Positions 7,663 through 15,651 of a stretch of DNA of 39,530 nucleotides are shown piece by piece. Made by a program: the position numbers and the translations under genes. Location of the stretch: assembly GCA_905205085.1 (NCBI GenBank), contig CAJLCG010000008.1, positions 1 to 39,530 of the forward strand, read 5' to 3'. The notes under the pieces were generated by a model. The model ran no database searches, had not been told where the DNA came from, and worked only from the letters and a program-made list of their open reading frames with translations. Position 1 is the stretch's first letter. Each line of letters starts with the position of its first letter. The stretch is from an uncultured Oscillospiraceae bacterium (GTDB lineage Bacteria; Bacillota; Clostridia; Oscillospirales; Oscillospiraceae).

Positions 7663-7699
7663 AAAAAAGAAGCACCTGCTAAACAGGTGCTTCTTTTTT
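7663..7699. terminator. Terminator of tRNA-Gln
   Basis: Perfect 16-nt arms (AAGAAGCACCTG plus A-run against CAGGTGCTTCTT plus T-run) surround CTAAA. The hairpin begins at the last base of the encoded CCA end of the tRNA. Confidence 0.85.
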
Positions 7700-7772
7700 G
7701 GCAGCGGGAGAAGGATTCGAACCCTCACAAACAGAGTCAGAGTCTGTCGTGCTACCCTTACACAATCCCGCT
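7699..7772 (-). tRNA. tRNA-Gln (anticodon CUG)
   Basis: The minus strand folds into a cloverleaf. The acceptor stem is AGCGGGA/TCCCGCT, the anticodon stem ACAGA/TCTGT has loop CTCTGAC (anticodon CTG), the T-loop is TTCGAAT, the discriminator is G, and the CCA end is encoded. It decodes CAG, the codon from which the nearby lysR TAG would derive. Confidence 0.95.
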
Positions 7773-7824
7773 ATTTCTTTGTTTTTGTCTTGCGGTTTGT
7801 TTCCTTGTCGCAAGGACAGGTGTT

Positions 7825-7852
7825 ATTATACCAAACTTTCGACGATTGTCAA
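7825..7852 (-). promoter_or_regulatory. tRNA-Gln promoter
   Basis: Consensus TTGACA (7847-7852) and TATAAT (7825-7830) on the minus strand, 16 bp apart, about 55 bp before the tRNA. Confidence 0.8.
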
Positions 7853-7931
7853 TAGTTTTTTTAAAATAATTTTCTCATTCACTGTTTCCTAGTTTTTTCC
7901 AGCGATTTGTCCTGCTTTCCCAATTTATTGC

Positions 7932-7960
7932 TTCCTTTTTTTGTGGATATCATCTATAAT
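7932..7960 (+). promoter_or_regulatory. brnQ promoter
   Basis: TTCCTT (7932-7937) and a consensus TATAAT (7955-7960) are 17 bp apart. The leader of about 90 nt has no T-box motif that I can recognise. Confidence 0.6.
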
Positions 7961-8056
7961 AGAAGCAGCCTCAGGATGTTCCTCTGAACCCCTGCGGCTT
8001 CCCTTTGTTCTTTATAGACCACATCGCAATCATATGAGAGGAGCGAAATTTACCCT

Positions 8057-9373
8057 ATGCAGCAGCTCAGCCGAAAACAACAACTGTTGGTTGGCTTTAC
8101 CCTGTTCTCCATGTTCTTTGGAGCAGGTAATTTGATCTTCCCGCCTCAGCTGGGGGCCCAGGCCGGAGTACAGACCTGGCCCGCCATGGCCGGTCTGGCC
8201 ATCAGTGCCATCGGCCTGCCTATTCTGGGCGTCATCGCCGTGGTCCGGGCAGGCAGTCTGAATACCTTGGCCAGCCGGGTCCATCCCTTGTTTGCCTCCG
8301 TCTTCACCATTTTGATCTATCTGTCCATCGGCCCCTGCCTGGCCATCCCCCGCACTGCCAGTACATCCTTTGAGATGGCAGTGCCCCCCTTCCTTCCCGC
8401 CGGAACCCCCACCACCTGGTTCCAGCTGGGCTACTCCCTGATCTTTTTTGCCGCGGCCTTTGTGGTGGCCCTCCACCCGGAGCGGCTCACCAGCCGTCTA
8501 GGAAAGATCCTGTGCCCCATGCTTCTGGTTCTGGTGACGGTGATCTTTGTGGGCTGCCTTATTCACCCGGTAGGCGAATACGGACCCGCCCTGGCTCCCT
8601 ATGACCACATGGCTCCTGTCCAGGGCTTCCTTACCGGATATCAGACCATGGACGCCATTGCGGGACTGAATTTCGGTATTGTCATCGTCCTTAACATCAA
8701 GGCCCTGGGCGTCACCCAGGAGCGCCCCGTCCTGCGGGCCACCATCCGTGCCGGCGTCATCGCCGCCATTCTCTTTGCGGCCGTTTACTCCATGCTGGCA
8801 CACATCGGTGCCCTGTCCAGCACCGCCTTCCCCGGCACGACCAACGGCGCCGTCACCCTGACCAACGTAGTGAGAACCATCTTTGGTCCCGTGGGCTCGC
8901 TTCTGCTGGCCGCAGTCTTTATCATCGCCTGTTTCAACACTTGCGTGGGACTCATCAGCTCCTGTGCCTCCTATTTCCACACCCTGGTTCCCAAGCTCCC
9001 CATCCCCGCCTGGGCGGCCTTCTTCGCCGTGGTGAGTATGATCATTGCCAACGCCGGACTGGACCAGATTTTGACCATCTCAGTCCCCATTCTCAACATC
9101 CTCTACCCCTCGGCCATTGTGCTGACTCTGCTCTCCTTCCTGCCCGGGTCTGTGCAGAAGCTGTGGGCCATCTACCCGGTGGGCATCGCCTTCACCGGGG
9201 TAGCCAGCATCCTGTATACCTTACAGGACCTGAAGGTCCCTCTGTTTTGGCTGGAATCTCTGCTGAACAGCATCCCTTTGGCTGACGTGGGGCTTGGCTG
9301 GGTCCTTCCCGCTGTGATCGGTATCCTTTTGGGCGGGGTTCTCTCCACTCTGTGTCCCCACACAGCAGAGTAA
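8057..9373 (+). CDS. brnQ: Branched-chain amino acid transporter, LIVCS/BrnQ family
   Basis: This 438-residue polytopic membrane protein has about 12 hydrophobic segments. It imports leucine, isoleucine and valine by cation symport in characterised members. The N-terminal FFGAGNLIFPPQLGAQAG and the IYLSIGPCLAIPRTASTSFEMA segment are family hallmarks, and the length is normal. GAGGAG lies about 12 nt before the ATG, slightly long. The gene is monocistronic: it has its own promoter and a terminator directly after the stop codon, facing a convergent gene. Confidence 0.93.
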   Translation: MQQLSRKQQLLVGFTLFSMFFGAGNLIFPPQLGAQAGVQTWPAMAGLAISAIGLPILGVIAVVRAGSLNTLASRVHPLFASVFTILIYLSIGPCLAIPRTASTSFEMAVPPFLPAGTPTTWFQLGYSLIFFAAAFVVALHPERLTSRLGKILCPMLLVLVTVIFVGCLIHPVGEYGPALAPYDHMAPVQGFLTGYQTMDAIAGLNFGIVIVLNIKALGVTQERPVLRATIRAGVIAAILFAAVYSMLAHIGALSSTAFPGTTNGAVTLTNVVRTIFGPVGSLLLAAVFIIACFNTCVGLISSCASYFHTLVPKLPIPAWAAFFAVVSMIIANAGLDQILTISVPILNILYPSAIVLTLLSFLPGSVQKLWAIYPVGIAFTGVASILYTLQDLKVPLFWLESLLNSIPLADVGLGWVLPAVIGILLGGVLSTLCPHTAE

Positions 9374-9383
9374 CAAACTTCTT

Positions 9384-9417
9384 CCGCTCCCGTCACTTGG
9401 TTGGCGGGAGCGGTTTT
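9384..9417. terminator. brnQ terminator
   Basis: CCGCTCCCG and CGGGAGCGG are perfect 9-bp arms followed by TTTT on the plus strand. The hairpin overlaps the last codons of the convergent gene ending at 9393. Confidence 0.75.
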
Positions 9418-10097
9418 CGTTTCTTTTTCTTTTCCTTCGGCTTGGGCACAGGGGCCTGGAACGCCACCACCCCCTCCACCGGCACTGCCAGCACACCCTG
9501 CGGGACATAGTACTCCATTCCCTCCTGGGTACGAGCACACCGCCGCCAGGATAGGGCCTTGGGCAGTTTTTTGGCAAAGTCCAAATCTAAAAAGCAGCCG
9601 CCGCTGTTCCGCCGCTGCTCCCCCTGCTCTGCCAAAGCGGCAAACATCTTCCGCCGCTCCCTCCGCTCCGGCCAGCACCGCCCCTTTGACAGGGGCCGTC
9701 CGTCTGGTATCGTCCAGATATCCGCGGTACGCACCTGAAGGGGCCGTCCGTCCCCCCAGTCCTCCCAGGCATCCATGACCAAACTGAGGTTCTCCTCGTC
9801 CTGAAAGGTCACCTGGCCCTCCAGGCGGGCGCTCCAGGTGCGGAAGGCCCGCCCCTCCTCCTGACAGGCAGCCAGCTCCAGGCAGGCCCGGCAATAGAGC
9901 TCCTTCTCCCAGCGCTTGCGCCAGGTCTGGACCACCTGGCGATAATACCGGTTTACCCGCCGTCCTCCGCTGCCGCCCCGCTGGATCTCCGGCCAGGACA
10001 CATCCAGGGAAAGCACCGGTTCCCCCCGAAGCTTCAGCTGCTTCGTTTCCTTTTTCCATACCACCTGCCAGGGCTGAGGCAATCCGCTTTCTTTCAT
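9393..10097 (-). CDS. Hypothetical protein, possibly DUF3298-like
   Basis: This 234-residue protein has no signal peptide or membrane segment and ends in a strongly basic tail (KEKKKKRK). I do not recognise it with certainty. The middle (VNRYYRQVVQTWRKRWEKELY) followed by aromatic/acidic strand-like stretches, and the late EYYVPQGVLAVPVEGVVAF strand, recall proteins with a DUF3298-type fold. That is a weak resemblance. It is called as real because GGGGGAG lies 7 nt before the ATG and the reading frame spans the whole gap between neighbouring genes. A longer minus-strand frame covering 9172-10290 overlaps brnQ and lacks such support. It is convergent with brnQ and divergent from yerC. Confidence 0.6.
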   Translation of the reverse strand: MKESGLPQPWQVVWKKETKQLKLRGEPVLSLDVSWPEIQRGGSGGRRVNRYYRQVVQTWRKRWEKELYCRACLELAACQEEGRAFRTWSARLEGQVTFQDEENLSLVMDAWEDWGDGRPLQVRTADIWTIPDGRPLSKGRCWPERRERRKMFAALAEQGEQRRNSGGCFLDLDFAKKLPKALSWRRCARTQEGMEYYVPQGVLAVPVEGVVAFQAPVPKPKEKKKKRKPLPPTK

Positions 10098-10158
10098 GAA
10101 AAACTCCCCCTTTTTCCGCCCATCCTATGAAAAGGGTAGAGAAAAGGTGTCGCTTCTC

Positions 10159-10187
10159 TTTACTTTCACAAGCTAGTGTGTTACAAT
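10159..10187 (+). promoter_or_regulatory. yerC operon promoter
   Basis: TTTACT (10159-10164) and TACAAT (10182-10187) are 17 bp apart, about 40 bp upstream of yerC. Confidence 0.65.
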
Positions 10188-10227
10188 GTATTCCAATCCA
10201 TGATCTCCCCGTAAGAAAGGAGCCGCC

Positions 10228-10524
10228 ATGTCCAAGTTTTATGATAAACCCTCCAGCGACCTGCTGTATCAGGCCATGCTGGAGCTCCACAGTGTGGAGG
10301 AGTGCCGCGAGTTTTTGCAGGACCTGTGCACCGTATCGGAATTAAAGGCCATGGAACAGCGCATGGAGGTGGCCATGCTGCTGGACGACGGCCTTATTTA
10401 CAGTGAAATTCTGGAGCGCACCGGCGCCTCCAGCGCCACCATCAGCCGGGTAAACCGCTGTCTCCACTACGGGGCCAACGGCTACCGTACCATTCTGCCC
10501 CGGCTGAAGGAGCGTCAGAAATGA
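10228..10524 (+). CDS. yerC: YerC/YecD-type TrpR-like DNA-binding protein
   Basis: This 98-residue all-helical protein matches the YerC/YecD family, which has a TrpR-like fold. LYQAMLELHSVEECREFLQDLCTVSEL is followed by a helix-turn-helix in ILERTGASSATISRVNRCL (about 62-80). Family members are small regulators whose ligand and targets are poorly defined, and they do not retain proven tryptophan sensing. AAAGGAG sits 8 nt before the ATG. The stop overlaps the next start (ATGA at 10521), so it is co-translated with the methyltransferase. Confidence 0.9.
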   Translation: MSKFYDKPSSDLLYQAMLELHSVEECREFLQDLCTVSELKAMEQRMEVAMLLDDGLIYSEILERTGASSATISRVNRCLHYGANGYRTILPRLKERQK

Positions 10525-11291
10525 ACAGCTACGATTTCCTGGCGGGCTGCTACGACGAGTTCACCACCGACGTAGGCTATTCCGCCTGGGCCGACTATAT
10601 CGAGGCCCACTTCCGCCGCCGAGGTCTGCCGGGCAAAACCGTGCTGGATCTGGCCTGCGGCACCGGCTCTCTCACCCGGGAGCTGGCTCAGCGGGGCTAT
10701 GAGATGATCGGCGTGGACCTGTCCCCGGAGATGCTGGCGGAAGCCGCAGAGAAAAACCAGGATGTGGACGGCATTCCCCCCATCTTCCTGTGTCAGTCCA
10801 TGGACAAGCTGGATCTGTACGGCACCATTGACGCCTGCGTGTGCTGCCTGGACAGCGTCAACTATGTCACCGACCCCAAAAAGCTGCAAAAGGCCTTTGA
10901 GCGGGTCTACCTGTTCCTGATGCCCGGCGGAGTCTTTCTCTTTGACATCAACACACCGGAGAAGCTCCAAGGGCTGGACGGTCAGGTTTTCCTGGATGAG
11001 ACCGAGGACGCCTACTGTGTGTGGCGCGCCGAGTACTCCAAGCGCAGCCGCATTTGCTCCTACTTTATGGACATCTTCCGTCTGGACGAGGAGAGCGGCC
11101 TGTGGGAGCGGGGCGAAGAGCTGCACCGGGAGCGGTCCTATGAGCCCCAGGAGCTGGTGGAATACCTCACCCAGGCGGGCTTTCAGGATATCCGGCAGTT
11201 CGGCAATCTGAAAATGCGCGCCCCCAAGCCGGGCGAGGACCGCATCTTCTTCACTGCCCGAAAAAATCCCAAGTTAACCACTCAAATTTAA
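10521..11291 (+). CDS. Class I SAM-dependent methyltransferase
   Basis: This 256-residue protein has a Rossmann-like fold. Motif I is VLDLACGTGSLTREL (about 41-55), followed by the acidic loop GVDLSPEMLAEA, and IDACVCCLDSVNYV around the post-I/IV region. It resembles the YqeM/UbiE-like small-molecule or RNA methyltransferases of Firmicutes, but the substrate cannot be read from sequence. It overlaps yerC by 4 bp and is followed by hslO after 15 bp, so the three genes form one operon. The length is typical. Confidence 0.85.
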   Translation: MNSYDFLAGCYDEFTTDVGYSAWADYIEAHFRRRGLPGKTVLDLACGTGSLTRELAQRGYEMIGVDLSPEMLAEAAEKNQDVDGIPPIFLCQSMDKLDLYGTIDACVCCLDSVNYVTDPKKLQKAFERVYLFLMPGGVFLFDINTPEKLQGLDGQVFLDETEDAYCVWRAEYSKRSRICSYFMDIFRLDEESGLWERGEELHRERSYEPQELVEYLTQAGFQDIRQFGNLKMRAPKPGEDRIFFTARKNPKLTTQI

Positions 11292-11306
11292 GGAGAATTC
11301 TTTTTT

Positions 11307-12185
11307 ATGCGCGATGAATTGGTAAGAGCCATTACTGCCGACGGCCTGGTCAAGGCCGTGGCCATCACCGGCCGGGACCTGGTGGAGCGGGCCCGGCAGA
11401 TCCACACCCTGCTCCCCGTGGCCACCGCCGCCCTGGGCCGCTCCCTGCTGGGAGCCTCCATGCTGGGCGACATGCTGAAAGAGGACGGGGCCTCCCTCAC
11501 CTTGCAGATCAAGGGCGGCGGTCCTCTGGGCACCGTGTTGGCCGTGTCCGACAACCAGGGCAACGTGCGGGGCTATGTACAGAATCCCCACGTGGAGCTG
11601 ATGGAGATTGAGCCGGGCAAACTGGACGTGGGCCGGGCCGTGGGCACGGCGGGCACCCTCACCGTCATCAAAGACCTGAACATGAAGGAGCCCTATGTGG
11701 GCACCATCGGTCTGTTCTCCGGTGAGATCGCTGACGATCTGGCCATGTACTTTGTGGAGAGCGAGCAGATTCCCACCGCCTGCGCTCTGGGAGTGCTGGT
11801 AGGCACCGACCAGTCGGTGACCAGCGCGGGAGGCTATCTCATTCAGCTGCTGCCCGGAGCGGGAGAGGATATCATCTCCAAGATCGAGGCAGGGGTTCGC
11901 CGGGTGGGCTCGGTGAGCCGCGCCCTGGAGGGCGGCCTGGACGCCAAGGGCCTGTTGGAGGCGGTGCTGGCCGACTTTGAGCTGGAGATTCTGGAGACCC
12001 ATCCGGTGGAATACCGGTGCTACTGCAACCGGGACCGGGTGACCCGCGCGCTCATCAGCATGGGCCGGGAGGAGCTGGAGTCTCTCATCGCGGAGCAGGG
12101 ACAGGCGGAACTCACCTGCCAGTTCTGCGACCGGATCTATCCCTTCACCAAGGAGGAGCTGGAGGCCCTGCTGGCCAAGATGTAA
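11307..12185 (+). CDS. hslO: Redox-regulated chaperone Hsp33
   Basis: This 292-residue cytosolic holdase becomes active when oxidation releases its zinc. The N-terminal domain has the family's LLPVATAALGRSLLGASMLGDMLK and QIKGGGPLGTVLAVSDNQGNVRGYV blocks. The C-terminal zinc site is intact: Cys 238 and 240 (CYC) and, 30 residues on, Cys 271 and 274 (CQFC). AGGAG lies about 12 nt before the ATG. It is the last gene of the yerC operon and is followed by two hairpins. Confidence 0.97.
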   Translation: MRDELVRAITADGLVKAVAITGRDLVERARQIHTLLPVATAALGRSLLGASMLGDMLKEDGASLTLQIKGGGPLGTVLAVSDNQGNVRGYVQNPHVELMEIEPGKLDVGRAVGTAGTLTVIKDLNMKEPYVGTIGLFSGEIADDLAMYFVESEQIPTACALGVLVGTDQSVTSAGGYLIQLLPGAGEDIISKIEAGVRRVGSVSRALEGGLDAKGLLEAVLADFELEILETHPVEYRCYCNRDRVTRALISMGREELESLIAEQGQAELTCQFCDRIYPFTKEELEALLAKM

Positions 12186-12189
12186 CAGA

Positions 12190-12225
12190 AAACGGGGCGC
12201 GGAGGACATCCTCCGCGCCCCGTTT
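12190..12225. terminator. Long hairpin after hslO
   Basis: Perfect 17-bp arms (AAACGGGGCGCGGAGGA and its complement) surround CA directly after hslO. A T-run is lacking, so it may work as an RNA-stabilising hairpin together with the next one. Confidence 0.65.
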
Positions 12226-12229
12226 GGGC

Positions 12230-12267
12230 AAAAAAAAGGCTGCTGTCCAAACAGCAGTCTTTTTTTC
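12230..12267. terminator. Bidirectional terminator between hslO and rpmF
   Basis: GGCTGCTGT and ACAGCAGTC pair (one wobble) with an A-run on one side and a T-run on the other. It serves both convergent transcripts. Confidence 0.85.
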
Positions 12268-12272
12268 GCAAA

Positions 12273-12458
12273 TTACTGAGCCTCCACCTTGCCGAAAGAA
12301 CGGCCATTGTAGGTCAGGCAATTTTTGCACATCCGGTGAGGCAGCCGATAGGCACCGCACTTGGGGCAGGTCACGATACCGGGAGTCTCCAGCTTCCAGT
12401 GGGAGCTGCGCCGCTTATCGCGCCGGGCCTTGGACACTTTTCTCTTAGGAACCGCCAT
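12273..12458 (-). CDS. rpmF: 50S ribosomal protein L32
   Basis: This 61-residue basic protein begins [21 protein letters not shown], the L32 signature. It carries the four-cysteine zinc ribbon CPKCG...CKNC of the zinc-binding form. The start at 12458 is chosen over an ATG 9 bp upstream because GGAGG is 8 nt before it and the family always starts MAVPK. It follows yceD closely, the standard bacterial pair. Confidence 0.97.
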   Translation of the reverse strand: MAVPKRKVSKARRDKRRSSHWKLETPGIVTCPKCGAYRLPHRMCKNCLTYNGRSFGKVEAQ

Positions 12459-12506
12459 TGGTGACACCTCCTTCGGTTTGCGTGCCGTAAGGCACTTTTG
12501 GACTAC

Positions 12507-13010
12507 TCAGCTTTCTTTATCCAACAGCTGCGCAAGCGCCGCCAATCGTGGATCCACTTCAGGTCTGCACCCGCAGGGGCCGAGGTTCAGATCGGCTCCA
12601 CACTTGGCGCACAGCCCTTTGCAGTCTTCTGAGCAAAGGTTCTTTGTATCCATCGCAAGGACAAAGGCCGTGGTGACCAGCTCGTCCAGATCCAGTTCAT
12701 TGCCGTCCAGAAGAAAAATCTCGTCCTCACTGTCCTCCTGCTCCAGCGTATCGGCCAGAAGCATGTCCAGCGGAACTACCTTCTCCCGGGAAAATTCCTT
12801 CCCACAGCGGTCACAAACCAAATCCAGCTCCGAGCGGGCCGTTCCGTTCAGGACCAGAGCGCCTGCGTGGTTGACCACGCGCCCCTGGGCCAAAACAGGC
12901 CGCACGATGGGCTTACGCCCATAAAACTCCAGGTCGGACAAATCCACCTGGCATTGGAAGGATTTTTCCGCGTCAGGGACCAGAATCACATCTCTTAAAT
13001 CCAGCCGCAT
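12507..13010 (-). CDS. yceD: YceD/DUF177 family protein
   Basis: This 167-residue protein matches the YceD family linked to rpmF and, in plants and E. coli, to 23S rRNA accumulation. Visible marks are the N-terminal MRLDLRDV, a central CDRCG after DLV, an acidic stretch DSEDEIFLLDGNELDLDELV, and a C-terminal Cys cluster CSEDCKGLCAKCGADLN. The start at 13010 is set by GGAGG 7 nt upstream; an in-frame ATG 30 bp further up lacks that. It lies 48 bp before rpmF in the same operon, under a near-perfect promoter. Confidence 0.93.
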   Translation of the reverse strand: MRLDLRDVILVPDAEKSFQCQVDLSDLEFYGRKPIVRPVLAQGRVVNHAGALVLNGTARSELDLVCDRCGKEFSREKVVPLDMLLADTLEQEDSEDEIFLLDGNELDLDELVTTAFVLAMDTKNLCSEDCKGLCAKCGADLNLGPCGCRPEVDPRLAALAQLLDKES

Positions 13011-13063
13011 GCGGTTCCCTCCTTCGGGGCAAGACCCCATACTCGCGTAATGGTACGGAGAGT

Positions 13064-13092
13064 ATTATAATGAACTCTACGCAAAATGTCAA
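13064..13092 (-). promoter_or_regulatory. yceD-rpmF promoter
   Basis: Fully consensus TTGACA (13087-13092) and TATAAT (13064-13069) on the minus strand with 17-bp spacing, as expected for a ribosomal protein gene. Confidence 0.9.
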
Positions 13093-13100
13093 ACCTTTTT

Positions 13101-13130
13101 TTGCAGTTGACAAATATATTTTTTTATGAT
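13101..13130 (+). promoter_or_regulatory. rluA-family gene promoter
   Basis: TTGCAG (13101-13106) and TATGAT (13125-13130) are 18 bp apart, back to back with the yceD promoter. Confidence 0.5.
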
Positions 13131-13175
13131 GGAATGGGATCAGAATACAACAGATGTGACAAAGGACGGCACGGT

Positions 13176-14165
13176 ATGAAAGAATTCACCATTGCGAAAA
13201 ATGATGCGGGGCAGCGGCTGGACCGCTGGCTGGCCAAGACCCTCCCCCTGCTCCCCGCCCCCCTGGCCCAGAAGTACATCCGCCTCAAGCGGGTGAAGGT
13301 CAACGGCAAGGGCTCCAAGCGGGATGTGCGCCTGCAGGTGGGCGACGTACTCCAGCTGTATATCAACGACGAATTCTTCGACCGCCCCACTCCGGAAAAC
13401 GCCTTTCTCTCCCTCTATCAGCCCAAGCTGAATATTTTATATGAGGATGAGCACATCCTTCTCTTGGACAAGCGGCCAGGCCTGGTGGTCCATCCCGATG
13501 AGACCGAGCGAGTCAACACCCTGCTCACCCACATCCAGGCCTACCTCTATCAGAAGAAGGAGTGGTCTCCTTATAAAGAGAACTCCTTCGCCCCCGCCCT
13601 GTGTAACCGCATTGACCGCAACACCGGCGGCATTGTCATCGCCGCCAAGACCGCCGAGGCCCTGCGGGTGATGAATCAGAAGATCAAGGACCGGGAGCTG
13701 AGCAAATTCTATCTGTGCGCTGTCCTGGGCCGCATGGAGCCCCGAGAGGGCAAGCTGGAGGGATTCATCTGGAAGGATGAGGTGAAAAAGCAGGTCTACG
13801 TCCGCAGCCGCCCCCAGCCCGGGGCCAAGACCGCCATCACCTTATATAAAACCCTGGCGGTGCAAAATGGACTGTCCCTGGTGGAGTGCGATCTCATCAC
13901 CGGGCGCACCCACCAGATCCGCGCCCAGTTCGCTGCCGCCGGCCACCCCCTGCTGGGCGACGGCAAGTATGGCAGCGAGCGGGAAAACCGGAAGTACGGC
14001 CGCCACGGCCAGGCCCTGTATTCCTACCGCCTGGAGTTCCGCTTCACCACCGACGCTGGCCCTCTTAAGCACCTCAACGGCCGCAGCTTCCAGGTGGAGG
14101 ACGTGGATTTTCTGAAGGAATACTTCCCTGACTTCCACCTCTCCCAGGCCCAATCGGAAAGGTGA
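13176..14165 (+). CDS. RluA-family 23S rRNA pseudouridine synthase
   Basis: This 329-residue protein converts specific uridines of 23S rRNA to pseudouridine. An N-terminal S4 RNA-binding domain (about 10-70, GQRLDRWLAKTLP through VGDVLQLYI) is followed by the catalytic domain. The active-site Asp lies in NRIDRNTGGIVIAAK, and the later GRTHQIRAQFAAAGHPLLGDGKYG block is characteristic. The start at 13176 has AAAGGA 9 nt upstream, and the protein begins where homologues do. RluC and RluD paralogues cannot be separated by eye, so no symbol is given. Confidence 0.92.
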   Translation: MKEFTIAKNDAGQRLDRWLAKTLPLLPAPLAQKYIRLKRVKVNGKGSKRDVRLQVGDVLQLYINDEFFDRPTPENAFLSLYQPKLNILYEDEHILLLDKRPGLVVHPDETERVNTLLTHIQAYLYQKKEWSPYKENSFAPALCNRIDRNTGGIVIAAKTAEALRVMNQKIKDRELSKFYLCAVLGRMEPREGKLEGFIWKDEVKKQVYVRSRPQPGAKTAITLYKTLAVQNGLSLVECDLITGRTHQIRAQFAAAGHPLLGDGKYGSERENRKYGRHGQALYSYRLEFRFTTDAGPLKHLNGRSFQVEDVDFLKEYFPDFHLSQAQSER

Positions 14166-14463
14166 CTTCATTCCCCATCCCTCCCTATTTTTCACGGAAT
14201 TTTCTCCTATTTTTTGTTCTCTTTTGCCTCAGGTCCCCGATTCTCTCCTATTCGCGTTTTTTCTCGTTCAAACAGCGATTTTCTATCGATTTTTACCCTC
14301 CAAAATTCCCTGATCTTTTCGACAAAATCCATTGACATTTTTATAGGAAACAGATATAGTGTATCTCGCTATCCGTGACTACCCAGGGGGCTTTGCGCCC
14401 TTTTGGGGTGATATAACAAGGGAGCTGACATTTTTATTATAAGACAGAAATGGGGGAGGATAT
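14166..14463 (+). promoter_or_regulatory. potA: potABCD promoter and leader
   Basis: A strong promoter is present: TTGACA (14332-14337), 17 bp, TATAGT (14355-14360). The leader of about 97 nt contains a hairpin with GGGGGC and GCGCCC arms around TTT (14385-14401) followed by TTTT. An outer ACCC/GGGG pairing encloses it. The hairpin could be an attenuator or only a structured leader. Upstream of the promoter, 14166-14330 is pyrimidine-rich and shows no gene or clear terminator for the preceding gene. Confidence 0.75.
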
Positions 14464-15651
14464 ATGTCTAAGGAGTTGATCCGCCTGTCAAACTGCACCA
14501 TGGCTTTTGACAGCGATGTGGTCCTTGACAACATCAACCTTTATATTAACGATCAGGAATTCCTCACGCTGCTGGGTCCCAGTGGGTGCGGCAAGACGAC
14601 CACGCTTCGTATTATCGGTGGTTTTCAGACGCCTACCCAGGGGGACGTATTTTTTGACGGCGTGAGGATTAATGATGTTCCGCCTCATAAACGGGCGATC
14701 AATACCGTCTTTCAGCGCTACGCCCTGTTTCCCCATTTAAATGTATTTGAAAATATCGCCTTTGGTCTGCGTATCCCCAAGGTGGACCCGGAGACCAAGC
14801 GCAAGGTCAAACTGCCTGAGCAGGAGATCCACGACCGGGTGATGGAGATGCTCCATGTGGTCAACCTCAACGGCTTTGAAAAGCGCTCCGTCTCCTCCCT
14901 GTCCGGAGGACAGCAGCAGCGTGTGGCCATCGCCCGGGCCCTGGTCAACCGGCCCAAGGTCTTGCTGCTGGACGAGCCTCTGGGCGCCCTGGACCTGCGT
15001 CTGCGCAAGGACATGCAGAACGAGCTTAAACGCATCCAGCAGGCCATGGGCATCACCTTCATCTACGTCACCCACGACCAGGAAGAGGCCCTGTCCATGT
15101 CGGACACCGTGGTGGTGATGGACGCGGGTAAGATCCAGCAGATCGGCACCCCCGAGGACATCTACAACGAGCCGAAAAACGCCTTTGTGGCCGACTTTAT
15201 CGGCGAGTCCAACATCATCGACGGCATCATGCGCGCCGACGGAGTGGTGGAGATCTTCAACCGCCGCTTCCAGTGTCTGGACAAGGGATTTGAGAAGGAC
15301 GAGCCGGTGGACGTGGTCATCCGCCCCGAGGACGTGGACATCGTGGACGAGGCGGCGGGTCAGCTTAAGGGCACCGTCACCAACGTCACCTTCAAGGGCA
15401 TGCACTACGACATCATCGTAGACTTCTATGGCTTTAAGTGGCTCATTCAGACCACCGATTTCTGCCCCGAGGGCTCCCATATCGGCATCAAGATCGACCC
15501 CGACGGCTTCCACGTCATGAAGAAGAGCCACTACTCCGGCATGTTCGGTGACTACTCCTCCTACAGTGAGGAGTACGACGAGATCGGCGACGCCACCTAC
15601 GATCCGGAGCAGGAGGAGGACCCTCGGGAGGAAGCGGATGAAGAAGAATAA
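14464..15651 (+). CDS. potA: Spermidine/putrescine ABC transporter ATPase
   Basis: This 395-residue ATPase drives polyamine import with PotBCD. The ATPase domain shows Walker [10 protein letters not shown] (38-46), signature [15 protein letters not shown], Walker [13 protein letters not shown] and switch His in [11 protein letters not shown]-terminal TOBE regulatory domain occupies about 240-360. The protein ends in an unusual acidic tail of about 30 residues rich in Glu, Asp and Tyr. GGGGGAGG is 6 nt before the ATG. Its 3' end overlaps potB by 14 nt. In the potABCD order the assignment is strong, though the exact polyamine preference is not visible. Confidence 0.95.
   Translation: MSKELIRLSNCTMAFDSDVVLDNINLYINDQEFLTLLGPSGCGKTTTLRIIGGFQTPTQGDVFFDGVRINDVPPHKRAINTVFQRYALFPHLNVFENIAFGLRIPKVDPETKRKVKLPEQEIHDRVMEMLHVVNLNGFEKRSVSSLSGGQQQRVAIARALVNRPKVLLLDEPLGALDLRLRKDMQNELKRIQQAMGITFIYVTHDQEEALSMSDTVVVMDAGKIQQIGTPEDIYNEPKNAFVADFIGESNIIDGIMRADGVVEIFNRRFQCLDKGFEKDEPVDVVIRPEDVDIVDEAAGQLKGTVTNVTFKGMHYDIIVDFYGFKWLIQTTDFCPEGSHIGIKIDPDGFHVMKKSHYSGMFGDYSSYSEEYDEIGDATYDPEQEEDPREEADEEE

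Noticed and set aside
7698..7892. Plus-strand frames containing GFEPSQTESESVVLPLHNPA
   Set aside because: They are antisense to tRNA-Gln and its promoter and have no ribosome binding site.
7955..8056. T-box leader for brnQ
   Set aside because: The conserved T-box sequence and antiterminator were not found in the leader.
9172..10290. A 372-codon minus-strand frame overlapping brnQ and yerC
   Set aside because: It overlaps two solid genes; the alternative frame 9393-10097 has a proper ribosome binding site and fits the gap.
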